A stretch of 64,000 nucleotides of DNA, from assembly GCF_014281055.1 (NCBI RefSeq), contig NZ_JACRSE010000005.1, positions 186,001 to 250,000 of the forward strand, written 5' to 3'. Under the pieces are notes generated by a model. It was not told the DNA's origin and did no database searches. It was given only the letters and a program-made list of their open reading frames with translations. The stretch comes from Fluviispira vulneris. GTDB lineage: Bacteria; Bdellovibrionota_B; Oligoflexia; Silvanigrellales; Silvanigrellaceae. This document shows positions 28,332 through 38,440 of this stretch, piece by piece; position 1 is the first letter of the stretch; every line of letters starts with the position of its first letter. A program made the position numbers and the translations under genes.

Positions 28332-29597
28332 TTAGCAGGGTAAGACTTTCGCAGATAGCTCACCAAAACCTATTCGAACATCTCCTTTTATTGCAAAACC
28401 TTTGAATAGAATTGTATCCCCATCTTCAATAAAAGATCTTGTTGAGCCATCAGGGAGAGTTATAGGTTTTGTTCCTTTCCAAGCAAGCTCAAGCATGGAT
28501 CCAAATGAATTTGGTAACGGGCCGCTAATTGTACCACTGGCATAAACATCACCAACGCTGACAGGAGAGCCATTTGAAGTCATATGAGCCAATTGTTGGA
28601 ATAAATTCCAATACATATATTTGTAATTTGTACTTGAAATTAAAAAAGGCTCACTCATCTTGTCCGACTGTAGGTAAATTTCGAGCTGAATATCAAAGAG
28701 TCCATTCTTTTTACACTGTAAATATTCGAGCTCGGTGACATCTTTGTCTTGACTAGGAAGAGCGAAGGGTGCAAGCGCTTCGAGCGAAACTATCCATGGA
28801 GAAAGTGAACTTGCAAAGCTTTTGCCTAAAAATGGGCCAAGTGGTACATATTCCCAACGCTGTATATCACGCGCAGACCAATCATTAAAAAGTGCAAGAC
28901 CAAAAATATAATCAGATGTTTGATCCGGAGAAATCATCTCACCCATTTCGCTTTTTTTATTTGTAATAAAAGCCATTTCTAGCTCAAAATCCAATTGCTT
29001 TGTCGAGCCAAAAACAGGGGAATTGGAGTCCGCAAGACACATTTGGCCTTTTGGTCTTTTAAAATTTGTTCCACTTACAATAATAGAACTCGAGCGTCCA
29101 TGATAGCCAATGGGAATGTGTTTCCAGTTTGGTAACAGTGGATTTTTCTCGTCTCTAAACATTTTTCCTACATTAGTTGCATGATCGAGACTTGAATAAA
29201 AGTCGACATAGTCATTTACTTGAATAGGTAAGAGCATTTTTACAGAATGTGTCGGGATAAGAATTGTTTCTAAATGTTCTGGATGTTTCTTCAATTTCGA
29301 ATTTAAATCAGAAAAAAGTTCTTGAATTGCATAGCGAACATTATTACAAATTTTATTACCTAAAGATAAAAATTCATTCAATTTGTTATTGTCAAAATGT
29401 TCTGCTTTTAAACCAGCAATATGAGTCAAATATCCAAGCTTAAATAAACTACTAAGATCAATTACATTGTCCCCGAGTGCAGCACCCACACGGGCAGTAG
29501 ATTTTAGATTATTTGTATAAAAGACGCCAAAAGGGATATTATAAATCGAAAAATCATGATTTTTAGGAATATCGATCCAACTTTTTATTTCCTTCAT
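28332..29597 (-). CDS. fahA: Fumarylacetoacetase
   Basis: Last step of tyrosine/homogentisate breakdown: fumarylacetoacetate to fumarate and acetoacetate. The 421-residue protein has the FAH N-terminal domain (IPKNHDFSIYNIPFGVF) and catalytic core with VNDYVDFYSSLDHATNVG (catalytic His), LDFELEMAF, FNDWSARDIQRWEYVPLGPF and GDVYASGTISGP, all as in the Mg-dependent family. Start at 29597 has AAAGG upstream and falls just after the stop of the preceding gene (14-base gap). No other pathway genes (hmgA, maiA) are in view. Confidence 0.96.
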   Translation of the reverse strand: MKEIKSWIDIPKNHDFSIYNIPFGVFYTNNLKSTARVGAALGDNVIDLSSLFKLGYLTHIAGLKAEHFDNNKLNEFLSLGNKICNNVRYAIQELFSDLNSKLKKHPEHLETILIPTHSVKMLLPIQVNDYVDFYSSLDHATNVGKMFRDEKNPLLPNWKHIPIGYHGRSSSIIVSGTNFKRPKGQMCLADSNSPVFGSTKQLDFELEMAFITNKKSEMGEMISPDQTSDYIFGLALFNDWSARDIQRWEYVPLGPFLGKSFASSLSPWIVSLEALAPFALPSQDKDVTELEYLQCKKNGLFDIQLEIYLQSDKMSEPFLISSTNYKYMYWNLFQQLAHMTSNGSPVSVGDVYASGTISGPLPNSFGSMLELAWKGTKPITLPDGSTRSFIEDGDTILFKGFAIKGDVRIGFGELSAKVLPC

Positions 29598-29610
29598 AAG
29601 ACTACCTTTA

Positions 29611-30579
29611 CTAAGTAAGAATTTTATGCTCAATAAGATGCTCTATGGGTTCTAAAAAACTACATGTTCCAAAACTTTTTATATATTTTTTTCTAAGATT
29701 TTCAATCTCTTTATTTGTTAATAAAAAGTTTCGAATTTTTAATCCATCGTGAGAAAATTTAAAATCTTCATATGTATAATCAGAGATTATTTCTTCTATT
29801 TCTTCTTCAGTGATTCCACCTTTATATAAAAGCATCATAGAAGAAAAAACATTTAAAAATCCATGCAACACAGTTCCAACTTCTTGATTAAAGTTTGGTA
29901 TTGGCACATGCAACCCAGCAGTTGCTTTTATTCCTAATTTATTTTGGGCACATAAGCTAATAAATTGCGCAATTTTTTTTGCTGAGGGTATTTGATCTTT
30001 TTTAACCCCTCCCGTCCTGAGTTTTATTTGCACTTGATTATCAGAATTACTTCTGTTATATTCGAATATTTCATTTATTTTTTTGTTAAAATTATCATTT
30101 AATGGGATTTCACAAAAATATTCTATTTTTTTATTTAACGTAGAAAACTGCTTGAATAAAATTGACAAATACTCTTCTATCCTTTTATTTGAATTTGCAA
30201 TGAGAATATCTTCTGCTGGCAAAAATTCTATGGAGAGAATATCAAGCGAAGTCTCAAAGTTTTTTGAAAGTAATTTAATGTTTTGAAAATCCTTTTGCAG
30301 TATACTTGGAAAATCACTAAAATTCTTACATGTTGAAAGAATTATTGAAAAGTTTGCTTTTCTTTTTCCAACTTGTGAAAAAGAATTATGTGTATTAAGA
30401 AAAGAAATAGTTTCAACTATTTTATTTGCTGGAAGTACAAATTTTCCTAGCATATCTTCATATTCATGTGATAAATATTCTGCATAGTTCTTAAGTGATT
30501 CTTCTAACGAAAGCTGCGCTGGTGGGAACATTCCAGCGTAATCTAAAAGCTCATTCATAAAAACTTTTAAACTTTGCAT
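29611..30579 (-). CDS. Conserved protein of the fumarylacetoacetase operon, unknown function
   Basis: A 322-residue soluble protein beginning with a segment (MNELLDYAGMFPPAQLSLEE) that I recall from a widespread uncharacterised family; a later KLRTGGV and KATAGLH region (about 192-225) is also typical. It lies immediately upstream of fahA with a 14-base gap. Barrel-like alternation of helices and strands suggests a TIM-barrel enzyme or a relic of one, but no catalytic set is recognisable. A role in tyrosine breakdown is inferred from position only. Confidence 0.65.
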   Translation of the reverse strand: MQSLKVFMNELLDYAGMFPPAQLSLEESLKNYAEYLSHEYEDMLGKFVLPANKIVETISFLNTHNSFSQVGKRKANFSIILSTCKNFSDFPSILQKDFQNIKLLSKNFETSLDILSIEFLPAEDILIANSNKRIEEYLSILFKQFSTLNKKIEYFCEIPLNDNFNKKINEIFEYNRSNSDNQVQIKLRTGGVKKDQIPSAKKIAQFISLCAQNKLGIKATAGLHVPIPNFNQEVGTVLHGFLNVFSSMMLLYKGGITEEEIEEIISDYTYEDFKFSHDGLKIRNFLLTNKEIENLRKKYIKSFGTCSFLEPIEHLIEHKILT

Positions 30580-30682
30580 AATTTCTCCTAGTGTTAAAAA
30601 TGAATGAATTGATTTCTTGTTTCAAACAAAGAAATTGCGCTATCTTTAAAGAGACGATAATTTTGAATGGAGAGTAAGCTGA

Positions 30683-32554
30683 ATGCATAATGTTTTTATC
30701 CAAGATCTCGCAGCCATCCTTCTCACAGGAGGAGCGTTCGGTTGGATGTTTAAAAAATTTTTCAAGTTGCCTTTAATCTTAGGCTATATATTTGGGGGTG
30801 TCCTCCTTTCTTTACCGATATCCTACACTCCTTATGTTGTTAGTAAAGAATCAGCCAATACCCTAGCAGAGATAGGGGTTTTATTATTAATGTTTTCTAT
30901 GGGACTGCATTTTGGCTTGCGCAAAATTCAATCTCTTGGGGTCTCTCCTGCTATTGTAGGGGCGTCTCAAGCTCTTTTAATGTGGTTAATAGGCACCAAT
31001 GTCGCTCCCTTTTTTAATATTACAGGCTTTGAAGCTCTCTTTTTAGGTGCCGTCATAGCAACTGCATCGACAGCGGTCATAGTTAAAATCCTTGAAGATC
31101 ATCAACTGAAAAGCGCCCGTTTCGCAGAAAAACTTATGGCAGTTTTGTTGATAGAGGATTCGATAGCAATTTTTATGATCATTTGGCTTTCCACCTCTTC
31201 GAGTGGAGAAAGCATTCAATTGATGGAAATTATCCCAATTTTTATCTTTAGTATTTTACTCTGGTGGTTTTTAGGTACTTTATTGTTACCACGTATTATT
31301 CATTCAGCATTTAAAACTGGAAAAGAAGAACTTCTAGTTATTTTAAGCATTGGCCTTGCACTTGGTCTTGCCTATTTATCAGCTTCTTGGAATTTCTCAG
31401 CTGCACTTGGTGCATTTATAATGGGATCTATTCTTTCTGATTGTAGAGAATTGAAAAAAATAGAATTAGTCATTGAACCCGTTAAAAACTTATTTACTTT
31501 AGTTTTCTTTGTTTCTGTTGGATTCCTTTTTTCTCCAGAAATAATTCTCGAAAAGTGGAGTCTTATTTTAGCGCTCGTTGCCACAATCATAATTTGCAAA
31601 ATTGGTCTTAATCTAATTTTTAATTTATTTGTTGGTCAAGGTATTAAAGACTCAATTCGAATAAGTGGGAGTATGGGACAAATTGGAGAACTTTCATTTG
31701 TTATAGCACAAGTTGGAGTGAGTCTTGGCGTTATAGAAAATAAAACTTTTTCTGCTATCGTAGCTACTGCTGTAATAACTATGTTATTAACTCCATTCAT
31801 ATTTAAGTTTTCTATTAAATTGGCAGAAAATCCAGAAACACTTATACCGAAACCAATTTATAAGTTTATTGAATCTTATTCACAAGCAGTTATTAATTTT
31901 TCACTCGAAAATAAAATGGCTCCCTTTTATAAAAGATTTTCAATTTTTAAATGGATTCGTTATTTAACAGAAAATACAAAAAGTCGATTGAAAAAAAACT
32001 TTATGTTGATGACTTCAAAAAACGTAACAGCTACACTTGACCGTCTTGCTCCTTGGGATGAATATTTAGTACATGTGCATGTTGGTGCAGATGCTGATAT
32101 CACAGGTCGTAACTTAATTGATCTTAAACTTAGAGAGAAATTTTCTGTTAATATTGTAGCAATTGAACGCAATAATAGAACAATTATATCTCCAAAAGCA
32201 ACTGAAGTTGTTATTCCTGGCGATACCTTATTAGTCTATGGTAATGAAGAATCAATTACAAAATTGGAAATATTTTGCTCAAAAGAAAAACAAGAAGAAG
32301 AAAATCCACTCACGATTGATCAATGTTTACTTGCTGGGGTAAATCTCCACGAAAAACATCCATTTATTGGTAAAAGCATTTTAGAACTTGGAATAAGAGT
32401 GAATTATAATTGTATTGTCCTAGCTGTTAATAGAAATAATGTAAGAATAAAGAACCCCGTTTCAAACTTTATTTTTGATCACAATGATGAGCTTTTTATA
32501 TTTGGAACGAGAAATTCATTAGAAAAAATAAAAGAATTACATGCTAGCGTTTAG
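30683..32554 (+). CDS. CPA2 monovalent cation/proton antiporter with two TrkA-C domains
   Basis: A 623-residue inner-membrane protein. Residues 1-390 form the Na/H exchanger fold with about 12-13 helices (GVLLLMFSMGLHFGLRK, ATASTAVIVKILEDH). The C-terminal third lacks the NAD-binding TrkA-N (RCK-N) domain of KefB/KefC but has two consecutive TrkA-C domains (about 455-535 and 545-620), so it resembles YbaL/KefB relatives regulated by another ligand. The 3' end overlaps the convergent pncB gene by 18 bases. Confidence 0.9.
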   Translation: MHNVFIQDLAAILLTGGAFGWMFKKFFKLPLILGYIFGGVLLSLPISYTPYVVSKESANTLAEIGVLLLMFSMGLHFGLRKIQSLGVSPAIVGASQALLMWLIGTNVAPFFNITGFEALFLGAVIATASTAVIVKILEDHQLKSARFAEKLMAVLLIEDSIAIFMIIWLSTSSSGESIQLMEIIPIFIFSILLWWFLGTLLLPRIIHSAFKTGKEELLVILSIGLALGLAYLSASWNFSAALGAFIMGSILSDCRELKKIELVIEPVKNLFTLVFFVSVGFLFSPEIILEKWSLILALVATIIICKIGLNLIFNLFVGQGIKDSIRISGSMGQIGELSFVIAQVGVSLGVIENKTFSAIVATAVITMLLTPFIFKFSIKLAENPETLIPKPIYKFIESYSQAVINFSLENKMAPFYKRFSIFKWIRYLTENTKSRLKKNFMLMTSKNVTATLDRLAPWDEYLVHVHVGADADITGRNLIDLKLREKFSVNIVAIERNNRTIISPKATEVVIPGDTLLVYGNEESITKLEIFCSKEKQEEENPLTIDQCLLAGVNLHEKHPFIGKSILELGIRVNYNCIVLAVNRNNVRIKNPVSNFIFDHNDELFIFGTRNSLEKIKELHASV

Positions 32555-34051
32555 ATCTGGTGTTCTTTTTTCGTTTTGGTCTTTTTTTTTAAATTTATAA
32601 ATTAAATTTAATTTATAATCGTGTAATTTCTTTTCGAGACCTGCTGGATAATGATGCGGGTTCATTAATCTTCTTATACTTGCATGCAGTTTTCTTAATT
32701 GAGTAAAAGTCCTCTCTCTTATTTCAATAAGTGTAGGGGTCTTATATACAAGTTTACCATCTCGATAAATCGGTATTAATAGATCTTCTGATTCACAATT
32801 CTTAGGTATTTCACAGAAGCGCGTGAAATCTTCTGGATCAATTATTAGAGTTGACTTAATCTTATCTGAACTTAAAGTATCAAATATCATATCTGCTTCA
32901 AATAAGTTTTTATTGGAATACCTACGTACCTGCAGAATTCCTGGGGTAGAAATTTTCATAGACTGTTCAGATAATTTTATCCGATGTTCCCAATGCCCTG
33001 CTGAAGATTTAATAGCTGAAATTTTATAAACTGCTCCTAATGCGGGTTGATCAAAAGCAGTGACCAATTGAGTGCCAACTCCCCAAACAGCTATTTGAGC
33101 TCCTTGCTCTTTAAGGCTGGCAATGACATTTTCATCTAAATCATTGCTCGCAACAATAACTGCTTCATGAAAACCAGCTTTATCAAGCATTTTTCTTGCC
33201 TCAATACTTAAATATGCAAGATCCCCAGAATCGAGGCGAATACCACCCATTTTTTTACCTTGAGTCTTAAGCCAATTGCCAACTTCAATCGCTTTTTTAA
33301 CACCTTCTAAACTGTTATAGGTGTCGACTAAAAAAATAACATTATTGGGCATTGCACGAGCAAAAGCATAAAAAGATTCCACTTCGTTATCAAAAGCCAT
33401 CACCCAGCTGTGTGAGTGCGTTCCACGCACAGGAATATCAAAAATTTTCCCTGCTAAGGTGTTCGAAGTAGCAGAACAGCCCCCAATAAATGCAGCTCGA
33501 CTGGCACTCAATCCACCATCAACACCCTGCGCTCTGCGCAAACCAAATTCAAGCACTTGGCTCGTACCCGCCACAGACACAACCCGTGCTGCCTTGGTGG
33601 AAATTAAAGAATGAAAATTAATAATATTGAGTAAAGGAGTTTCTAATAGCTGACATTGAATAAGTGGACCCGATATTCTTAATAAAGGTTCATAAGGAAA
33701 AACAATTGTTCCCTCCTGAATAGCATCAAGGTTACAAGTAAAAGACATATTTTTAAGATATACAATAAAGTCTTTTTCAAATAATTCATTTCCATCCGAA
33801 TCTTTAATTGAACTCAAGTAACTCAGATCATCTTCAGAAAACTTAAATTGATTTAAATAGTCAATGACTAGCTCAAGTCCTGAATTTAATGTAAACCCTC
33901 CGTTAAAAGGGTTCTTACGAAAATAGAGGTGAAAAACACTTTCTCTTTCAGAAATACCGGATTTCCAATATCCATATGCCATGGTTAATTGATAAAAATC
34001 AGTTAATAATGTTAGAGAACCCTTGTAAACTGTTTCAAAAAATGAGCTCAT
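32537..34051 (-). CDS. pncB: Nicotinate phosphoribosyltransferase
   Basis: Joins nicotinate to PRPP in the Preiss-Handler NAD salvage route. The 504-residue protein has the N-terminal LLTDFYQLTMAYGYW signature, the active-site loop FGLRRAQGVDGGLSASRAAF, GTHSHSWVMAF and IRLDSGDLAYLS for phosphoribosyl binding. Start ATG at 34051 has AAGG upstream. It follows the Nudix gene by 25 bases. Co-directional Nudix, MFS and SDR genes make a likely operon. Confidence 0.95.
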   Translation of the reverse strand: MSSFFETVYKGSLTLLTDFYQLTMAYGYWKSGISERESVFHLYFRKNPFNGGFTLNSGLELVIDYLNQFKFSEDDLSYLSSIKDSDGNELFEKDFIVYLKNMSFTCNLDAIQEGTIVFPYEPLLRISGPLIQCQLLETPLLNIINFHSLISTKAARVVSVAGTSQVLEFGLRRAQGVDGGLSASRAAFIGGCSATSNTLAGKIFDIPVRGTHSHSWVMAFDNEVESFYAFARAMPNNVIFLVDTYNSLEGVKKAIEVGNWLKTQGKKMGGIRLDSGDLAYLSIEARKMLDKAGFHEAVIVASNDLDENVIASLKEQGAQIAVWGVGTQLVTAFDQPALGAVYKISAIKSSAGHWEHRIKLSEQSMKISTPGILQVRRYSNKNLFEADMIFDTLSSDKIKSTLIIDPEDFTRFCEIPKNCESEDLLIPIYRDGKLVYKTPTLIEIRERTFTQLRKLHASIRRLMNPHHYPAGLEKKLHDYKLNLIYKFKKKDQNEKRTPDLNASM

Positions 34052-34076
34052 GAATATTTACCTTAATTTTTTTTTC

Positions 34077-34547
34077 TTACCACTTGTTTTGTCGCTCACA
34101 GCCTTCAAAAAACTCAGCAAGCCTTCTTCTAGTAGCTCTTGTGATATCATAAGGCAAATCCTCAAGCGAAAACCACTTGGCTTCTTTTATCTCCGGACTT
34201 TCAAAGGGCTGAATGTCAAATTTTTTTATAACATAAAAACAAACAAAGTCATCAACACCAAGAATTTTATGATAATAGCAATCAATAATAACGGGAAATT
34301 CATTTACAATTATTCCTGCTTCTTCACGCACTTCACGGATAATTGCATCTCGAGGCGATTCACCTTTTTCCACTCCTCCACCAGGAAAATGCCAGCCATT
34401 TAAATAGGTATGTTTGACAAGTAATATTTTATTTTCTTTATTTATTACGAGCCCTCTCACACCACTCGTACGCACACCACAAATTCTTTGAATAATTTTC
34501 TTCAAAATATGATAAATGGTGTAAATTGATACTGAGATTTTCCGCAT
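34077..34547 (-). CDS. Nudix hydrolase
   Basis: A 156-residue hydrolase of nucleoside-diphosphate-linked substrates. The Nudix box is complete in GGGVEKGESPRDAIIREVREEAGI, written here as GVEKGES...REVREEAGI, with catalytic Glu residues in REVREE. I choose the ATG at 34547 (AGGAAAACT upstream), since the longer frame overlaps the MFS gene and is hydrophobic. Next to pncB, so an NAD or ADP-ribose related substrate is possible. Confidence 0.88.
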   Translation of the reverse strand: MRKISVSIYTIYHILKKIIQRICGVRTSGVRGLVINKENKILLVKHTYLNGWHFPGGGVEKGESPRDAIIREVREEAGIIVNEFPVIIDCYYHKILGVDDFVCFYVIKKFDIQPFESPEIKEAKWFSLEDLPYDITRATRRRLAEFFEGCERQNKW

Positions 34548-34563
34548 AGTTTTCCTATTTATT

Positions 34564-35730
34564 TTACTTTTTCCGCAAAAGTGGAATAAAATATACAAGA
34601 ACAGGCAAGAGCATAGCAAGAACAAATCCATATTCTTCTGAAGAACTCATACCAAACCCTGCAACAGGAGGTCCTATCAAGGATCCCAAGCCAAACATAG
34701 CAACAACCGCCGTATTTGCTCCTGCTAAACTGCTTCCTTTGTATTTTTTACCAACAATAATAAGTGCCAGAGTATAAAAACCAGAAATACATGCACCCCA
34801 AAAGAAGAGGATTGGATATAAAACAAAAGGTGTGTTGATAAAAATTCCAATTCCAATTGCCCCTATTATTCCAATCAAAGTACATAAAATAAGCGCTTTT
34901 TTTTCACTATATTTATCTGCAATAGCTCCAACAAAAAATTGTAAACACGCTTGCCCTATCCCTACAGTCACAAGTAAAGAAACAGAAACTCTTTCAGTTA
35001 ACCCACTGTAGACGCCATAAATGGGCAGTAAATTAAAAGCTGTTGTTTCCAAATATCCATAGACAAGAGCTGCGCCCATTGCGATGGGTGAAGACAAAAT
35101 AATTGGTTTTAAAGCGGTTTTCTCTTCACTTTTAATATCAGGTATTTGTTTTCTAGCCATAATAATTGGCACAAAAACAAGTAAGAGAAAAAAGGAACCC
35201 ACAGCGAATGGCAAAAATCCTTTACTTCCTGTTAATGCTAAAATCCCTGCCCCCAAAAAATAGCCAATACTAAGGCAAGAAGAAAAAATCCCCATAATGC
35301 GCCCACGCATAGAATCGGATGACAACTCTCCTATCCACGTTTCACTTGCCACAAAAATCCCGTCAAGGCAGGCACCAAAAACGAAACGAAGAACAAACCA
35401 CAAAAATACGCTTTGTGTGAAAAAGAAGGACAGAAAACACAATACAGCAAGAAAAACAGCAAAAGTAATAAAACTTTTTAAGCCATATTTTTCCATAAAC
35501 TTTAAAAAAATAGGCGAAAGGACAAATGCAGCAATTGCTGGCATAGAGGTGTTTAAACCAATCATAATTGAAGAATATCCCATTTCTTTCATTACAAATG
35601 AAAGGAGTGGAAGGGAAAGTCCAAAACCAATTCCTGTAGCAGCCACACAACTCAACCCAGCAATGATTCCTGAACGCGACAGGGCGTTGTTCTTAGCAGC
35701 TAAAGTGTTTGATTTTTCTAAAGAACTCAT
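34564..35730 (-). CDS. MFS transporter (YcaD-like)
   Basis: A 388-residue inner-membrane protein with about 12 helices. The 5th-helix region SETWIGELSSDSMRGRIMG (about 120-138) is typical of YcaD-like MFS proteins. The start at 35730 follows an AGGAAA site. The frame is open for 50 codons further upstream, but that part overlaps the SDR gene. Substrate unknown. It lies between an SDR and a Nudix gene on the minus strand. Confidence 0.85.
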   Translation of the reverse strand: MSSLEKSNTLAAKNNALSRSGIIAGLSCVAATGIGFGLSLPLLSFVMKEMGYSSIMIGLNTSMPAIAAFVLSPIFLKFMEKYGLKSFITFAVFLAVLCFLSFFFTQSVFLWFVLRFVFGACLDGIFVASETWIGELSSDSMRGRIMGIFSSCLSIGYFLGAGILALTGSKGFLPFAVGSFFLLLVFVPIIMARKQIPDIKSEEKTALKPIILSSPIAMGAALVYGYLETTAFNLLPIYGVYSGLTERVSVSLLVTVGIGQACLQFFVGAIADKYSEKKALILCTLIGIIGAIGIGIFINTPFVLYPILFFWGACISGFYTLALIIVGKKYKGSSLAGANTAVVAMFGLGSLIGPPVAGFGMSSSEEYGFVLAMLLPVLVYFIPLLRKK

Positions 35731-35833
35731 AATATTTCTGTTTCCTAAGGGCAAAAATTCTGTTTGCAAACCCGGTTTGCTGAAAAACAAATGAATGTTT
35801 CTGTCATTTTTAAGCAAATAGCAAATAAAAGAG

Positions 35834-36571
35834 TCATTCAGGATAACTTTTAAACTGATATCCATCAGGGAGAAGCTCATCTTGCAATTTTTTATTACTG
35901 ACTTTCTTATTCATTTTTTTTATGTAAGTAGTTGGAAATGAAAAATTTAAATCAATTTCTTTTTTTTCTTTTAATTCATTAACTACCTCTGAATTTTTTT
36001 TATAAAATCCATTACAAATATTAATCCGTGATTTGGCTTTAAATTTCTCAAGTAAAATATTTATACAATAAACAATATCATCAACATGAATTAAGTTTAT
36101 AATTCCATCCGGATCTTGAACTCTGCCTTGTATAAACCAATTTTTAGGTAAGCGATTCGGTCCAAATATCCCTGCTAAGTGAACAATATACGCTCCTTGA
36201 AGCCGCAATTCTTCCTCCGTTTTTATCCGCAGTTTTGCATAATCAAGAGGAGTGTTTTCATCGATGATTTCATTGTCATATGCATGGATATATGCTGAGA
36301 TTGTACTTAATATTAAAATTTTTTTATTTAAACAATAGTATGAAAAAAATTCTTTTGCGTATTGACTTTCTTCTTCGCTTTCAGCAACTGAAAATGTCCA
36401 AATAATATTTTCACAAACTGGTAGATTTTTCCATGAATCTTTATTTGTTAATTCAAAATATATAGTATCATCTTGAGAATTACTTTTACGGCTTGTCGCT
36501 AAGACATTTGGAAACTTTTTACAGTAATTTGTTCCTACATAACCTTTACCTAAAACTATCGTTTGACTCAT
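35834..36571 (-). CDS. Extended SDR / NAD-dependent epimerase-like protein (YeeZ-like)
   Basis: A 245-residue Rossmann-fold protein. The N-terminus VLGKGYVGTNYCKKF is a divergent GxGxxG dinucleotide-binding loop; LILSTISAY and the YAKLRIKTEEEL segment give a plausible Ser-Tyr-Lys active site (YxxxK-like, here shifted). LAGIFGPNRLP and the LIHVDDI motif are typical of YeeZ-type SDRs. Start at 36571 is chosen because it follows the preceding stop and has GGAATGGGT before it; 36577 is an alternative. Confidence 0.75.
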   Translation of the reverse strand: MSQTIVLGKGYVGTNYCKKFPNVLATSRKSNSQDDTIYFELTNKDSWKNLPVCENIIWTFSVAESEEESQYAKEFFSYYCLNKKILILSTISAYIHAYDNEIIDENTPLDYAKLRIKTEEELRLQGAYIVHLAGIFGPNRLPKNWFIQGRVQDPDGIINLIHVDDIVYCINILLEKFKAKSRINICNGFYKKNSEVVNELKEKKEIDLNFSFPTTYIKKMNKKVSNKKLQDELLPDGYQFKSYPE

Positions 36572-36584
36572 ACCCATTCCAATC

Positions 36585-37259
36585 TCATTTCGTTGCACCA
36601 TTCTGTCCCTGCTCTTGCACAGGATTATTATCAGATTGATTAGGCGTTTGCTCTGATTTATTTTGCGGTGACATCATGGATTGCTCAGAAGCTGGTACAG
36701 GTTGTGAAAATTCTTTTGGGAGTATGGGGCCGTGGGTGGTTCGGCCTGTTTCTTTAGAGTATGTGCCTTTTGGAACTGGTAGATCTGGAAATTCAGCTTT
36801 TGGAAATTTTGGCAATTCACCAGGCATCATTGGATGATAGCTTTGCTCAACCCCCACTTCATATTGAGGTGCTTCAATATTAATATTGCCATTTTTATCA
36901 ATCCGGACGGTTACATTTTCTAAATCTTGATTGCGAACAGTGCTGATATTGACTCCGTTTAAAAATATAATTCGACCAGACATATAAGTCGATTCATATG
37001 GCATCCTTTTTGAAATTGTATTGCCTGACGGCTGGATTGTGCCTCCACGAGCTGGCAAAGTAAAACTAGGAATAATCATTTGCTCAATATTCTGTGTTTG
37101 AATCGGAATTGGCGCACTTCCCACTCGTTGAATTCCAGTGCCTTGCAATGGCTGCGTTTGAATTGGGAGTTCTTTTGGCAATTGTTGCGCATTTAAATAC
37201 GGATGTATTATGCTAAGAATTGCAATTTTAATAATTATTTTTATAAATTTTCTTTTCAT
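36585..37259 (-). CDS. Secreted Pro/Gln-rich protein, unknown function
   Basis: A 224-residue protein. A basic N-terminus and hydrophobic stretch (KIIIKIAILSIIHP) lead to a probable signal cleavage after LNA, at about residue 24. The rest is low in order: Pro-, Gln- and Gly-rich, with a central well-formed block around GRIIFLNGVNISTVRNQDLENV and VRIDKNGNINIEAP that could be a small beta domain. The Gln/Asn-rich C-terminus (SEQTPNQSDNNPVQEQG) looks disordered. Start at 37259 has GGAAATTC upstream. Periplasmic location inferred. Confidence 0.65.
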   Translation of the reverse strand: MKRKFIKIIIKIAILSIIHPYLNAQQLPKELPIQTQPLQGTGIQRVGSAPIPIQTQNIEQMIIPSFTLPARGGTIQPSGNTISKRMPYESTYMSGRIIFLNGVNISTVRNQDLENVTVRIDKNGNINIEAPQYEVGVEQSYHPMMPGELPKFPKAEFPDLPVPKGTYSKETGRTTHGPILPKEFSQPVPASEQSMMSPQNKSEQTPNQSDNNPVQEQGQNGATK

Positions 37260-37414
37260 TTTTTGAATTTCCATTTTAATTTTATTCAAAGAATAACATT
37301 GTATTGTATCTTTAAAAAACATATGAAACGGAGAGAAAATATTGCCGTATTCGTTTTTTTTCAAACACGTACTTTATACTCTATTCCGCAATGAAACATT
37401 ATAAAGGAGTTTTC

Positions 37415-38329
37415 ATGCCAAAATTTTTAGCTATATTTTTAGTCATATGCTCTACCTTTTTCTGGGGAGCAAACTTTAATGTTGGGAAATATGTTGTCAA
37501 CGATTTTGCCCCCATGATTGCAACGGCACTGCGATTTCTAATTGCTTCAATACTTATATTTACAATTGTAATGATAAAAGATCGAAATTTTTTGCAAACG
37601 TTCAAAAATAATTTTAAAATGTATTTTATTCTTGGTATTATTGGTGTTGCGGGTTTCAATGGCTTATTTCTTTTTGGGGTAAAATACTCATCTCCCATAA
37701 ATTGCGCACTCATCATGTCTACAAACCCTTTAGTCACAAATATATTTGCATATTTTATTTTAAAAAAGAAAATATTTTCATATCAAAAAATAGGGATGCT
37801 CATAAGTCTTGTAGGAGTCATCATAATATTAACTCAAGGTTCTCTACATGCTTTATTGAATCTTAATTTTGCATTTGGCGATATTTTAATCATTATCGGC
37901 AACATATGCTGGGCTCTGTATGGTGTTTTGAGTATTCGCTATTTAAGTAAATCTTCTCCTCTTGCCACAACTGCATCGACCATGATTATTGGCACGATTG
38001 CTCTTATCGTATTTTCCTTTTTTGAAGGACATGTCGATCAAGCGTTTCATCAATCTTCATCTATTTATCTTGCCATCACTTTTATGGCAATTTGTGGCGC
38101 TGTGCTTGCCTACTTATTTTGGAATATTGGTATGGCGCGACTGGGAGCAGCACAAACATCTATCTTTTTTAATTTCGTGCCTGTTTTTACTGTACTTGTT
38201 TCAATTTTCTTAGGGCATCCAATTTATTTAATCCAAATTGTTGGTGGTGTCATTATTCTTTGCGGTGTGATAATTTCTTCGAATGTTATTCAGTTACCTA
38301 TTAAAGTAAAAAAATATCAGAGGCATTAA
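37415..38329 (+). CDS. DMT-superfamily transporter (EamA family)
   Basis: A 304-residue inner-membrane protein with ten predicted helices in two EamA repeats. The first repeat opens with STFFWGANFNVGKYVV and ends with the FNGLFLFGVKYSS helix; the second has GNICWALYGVLSIRYL. Family members export amino acids, purines or other metabolites. Start ATG at 37415 has AAAGGAG five bases upstream. It is convergent with the toxin island and has no obvious partner. Confidence 0.88.
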   Translation: MPKFLAIFLVICSTFFWGANFNVGKYVVNDFAPMIATALRFLIASILIFTIVMIKDRNFLQTFKNNFKMYFILGIIGVAGFNGLFLFGVKYSSPINCALIMSTNPLVTNIFAYFILKKKIFSYQKIGMLISLVGVIIILTQGSLHALLNLNFAFGDILIIIGNICWALYGVLSIRYLSKSSPLATTASTMIIGTIALIVFSFFEGHVDQAFHQSSSIYLAITFMAICGAVLAYLFWNIGMARLGAAQTSIFFNFVPVFTVLVSIFLGHPIYLIQIVGGVIILCGVIISSNVIQLPIKVKKYQRH

Positions 38330-38440
38330 ATTGTAATCCAAAAACTTTTTACAAAATAAAGCGAAAATTTAAATCGAATGGAATAGTGAAACTAATTAAC
38401 ATAAAAGCTTCTCATTTTTTTGCGAGACTCTTCTGTTGGC

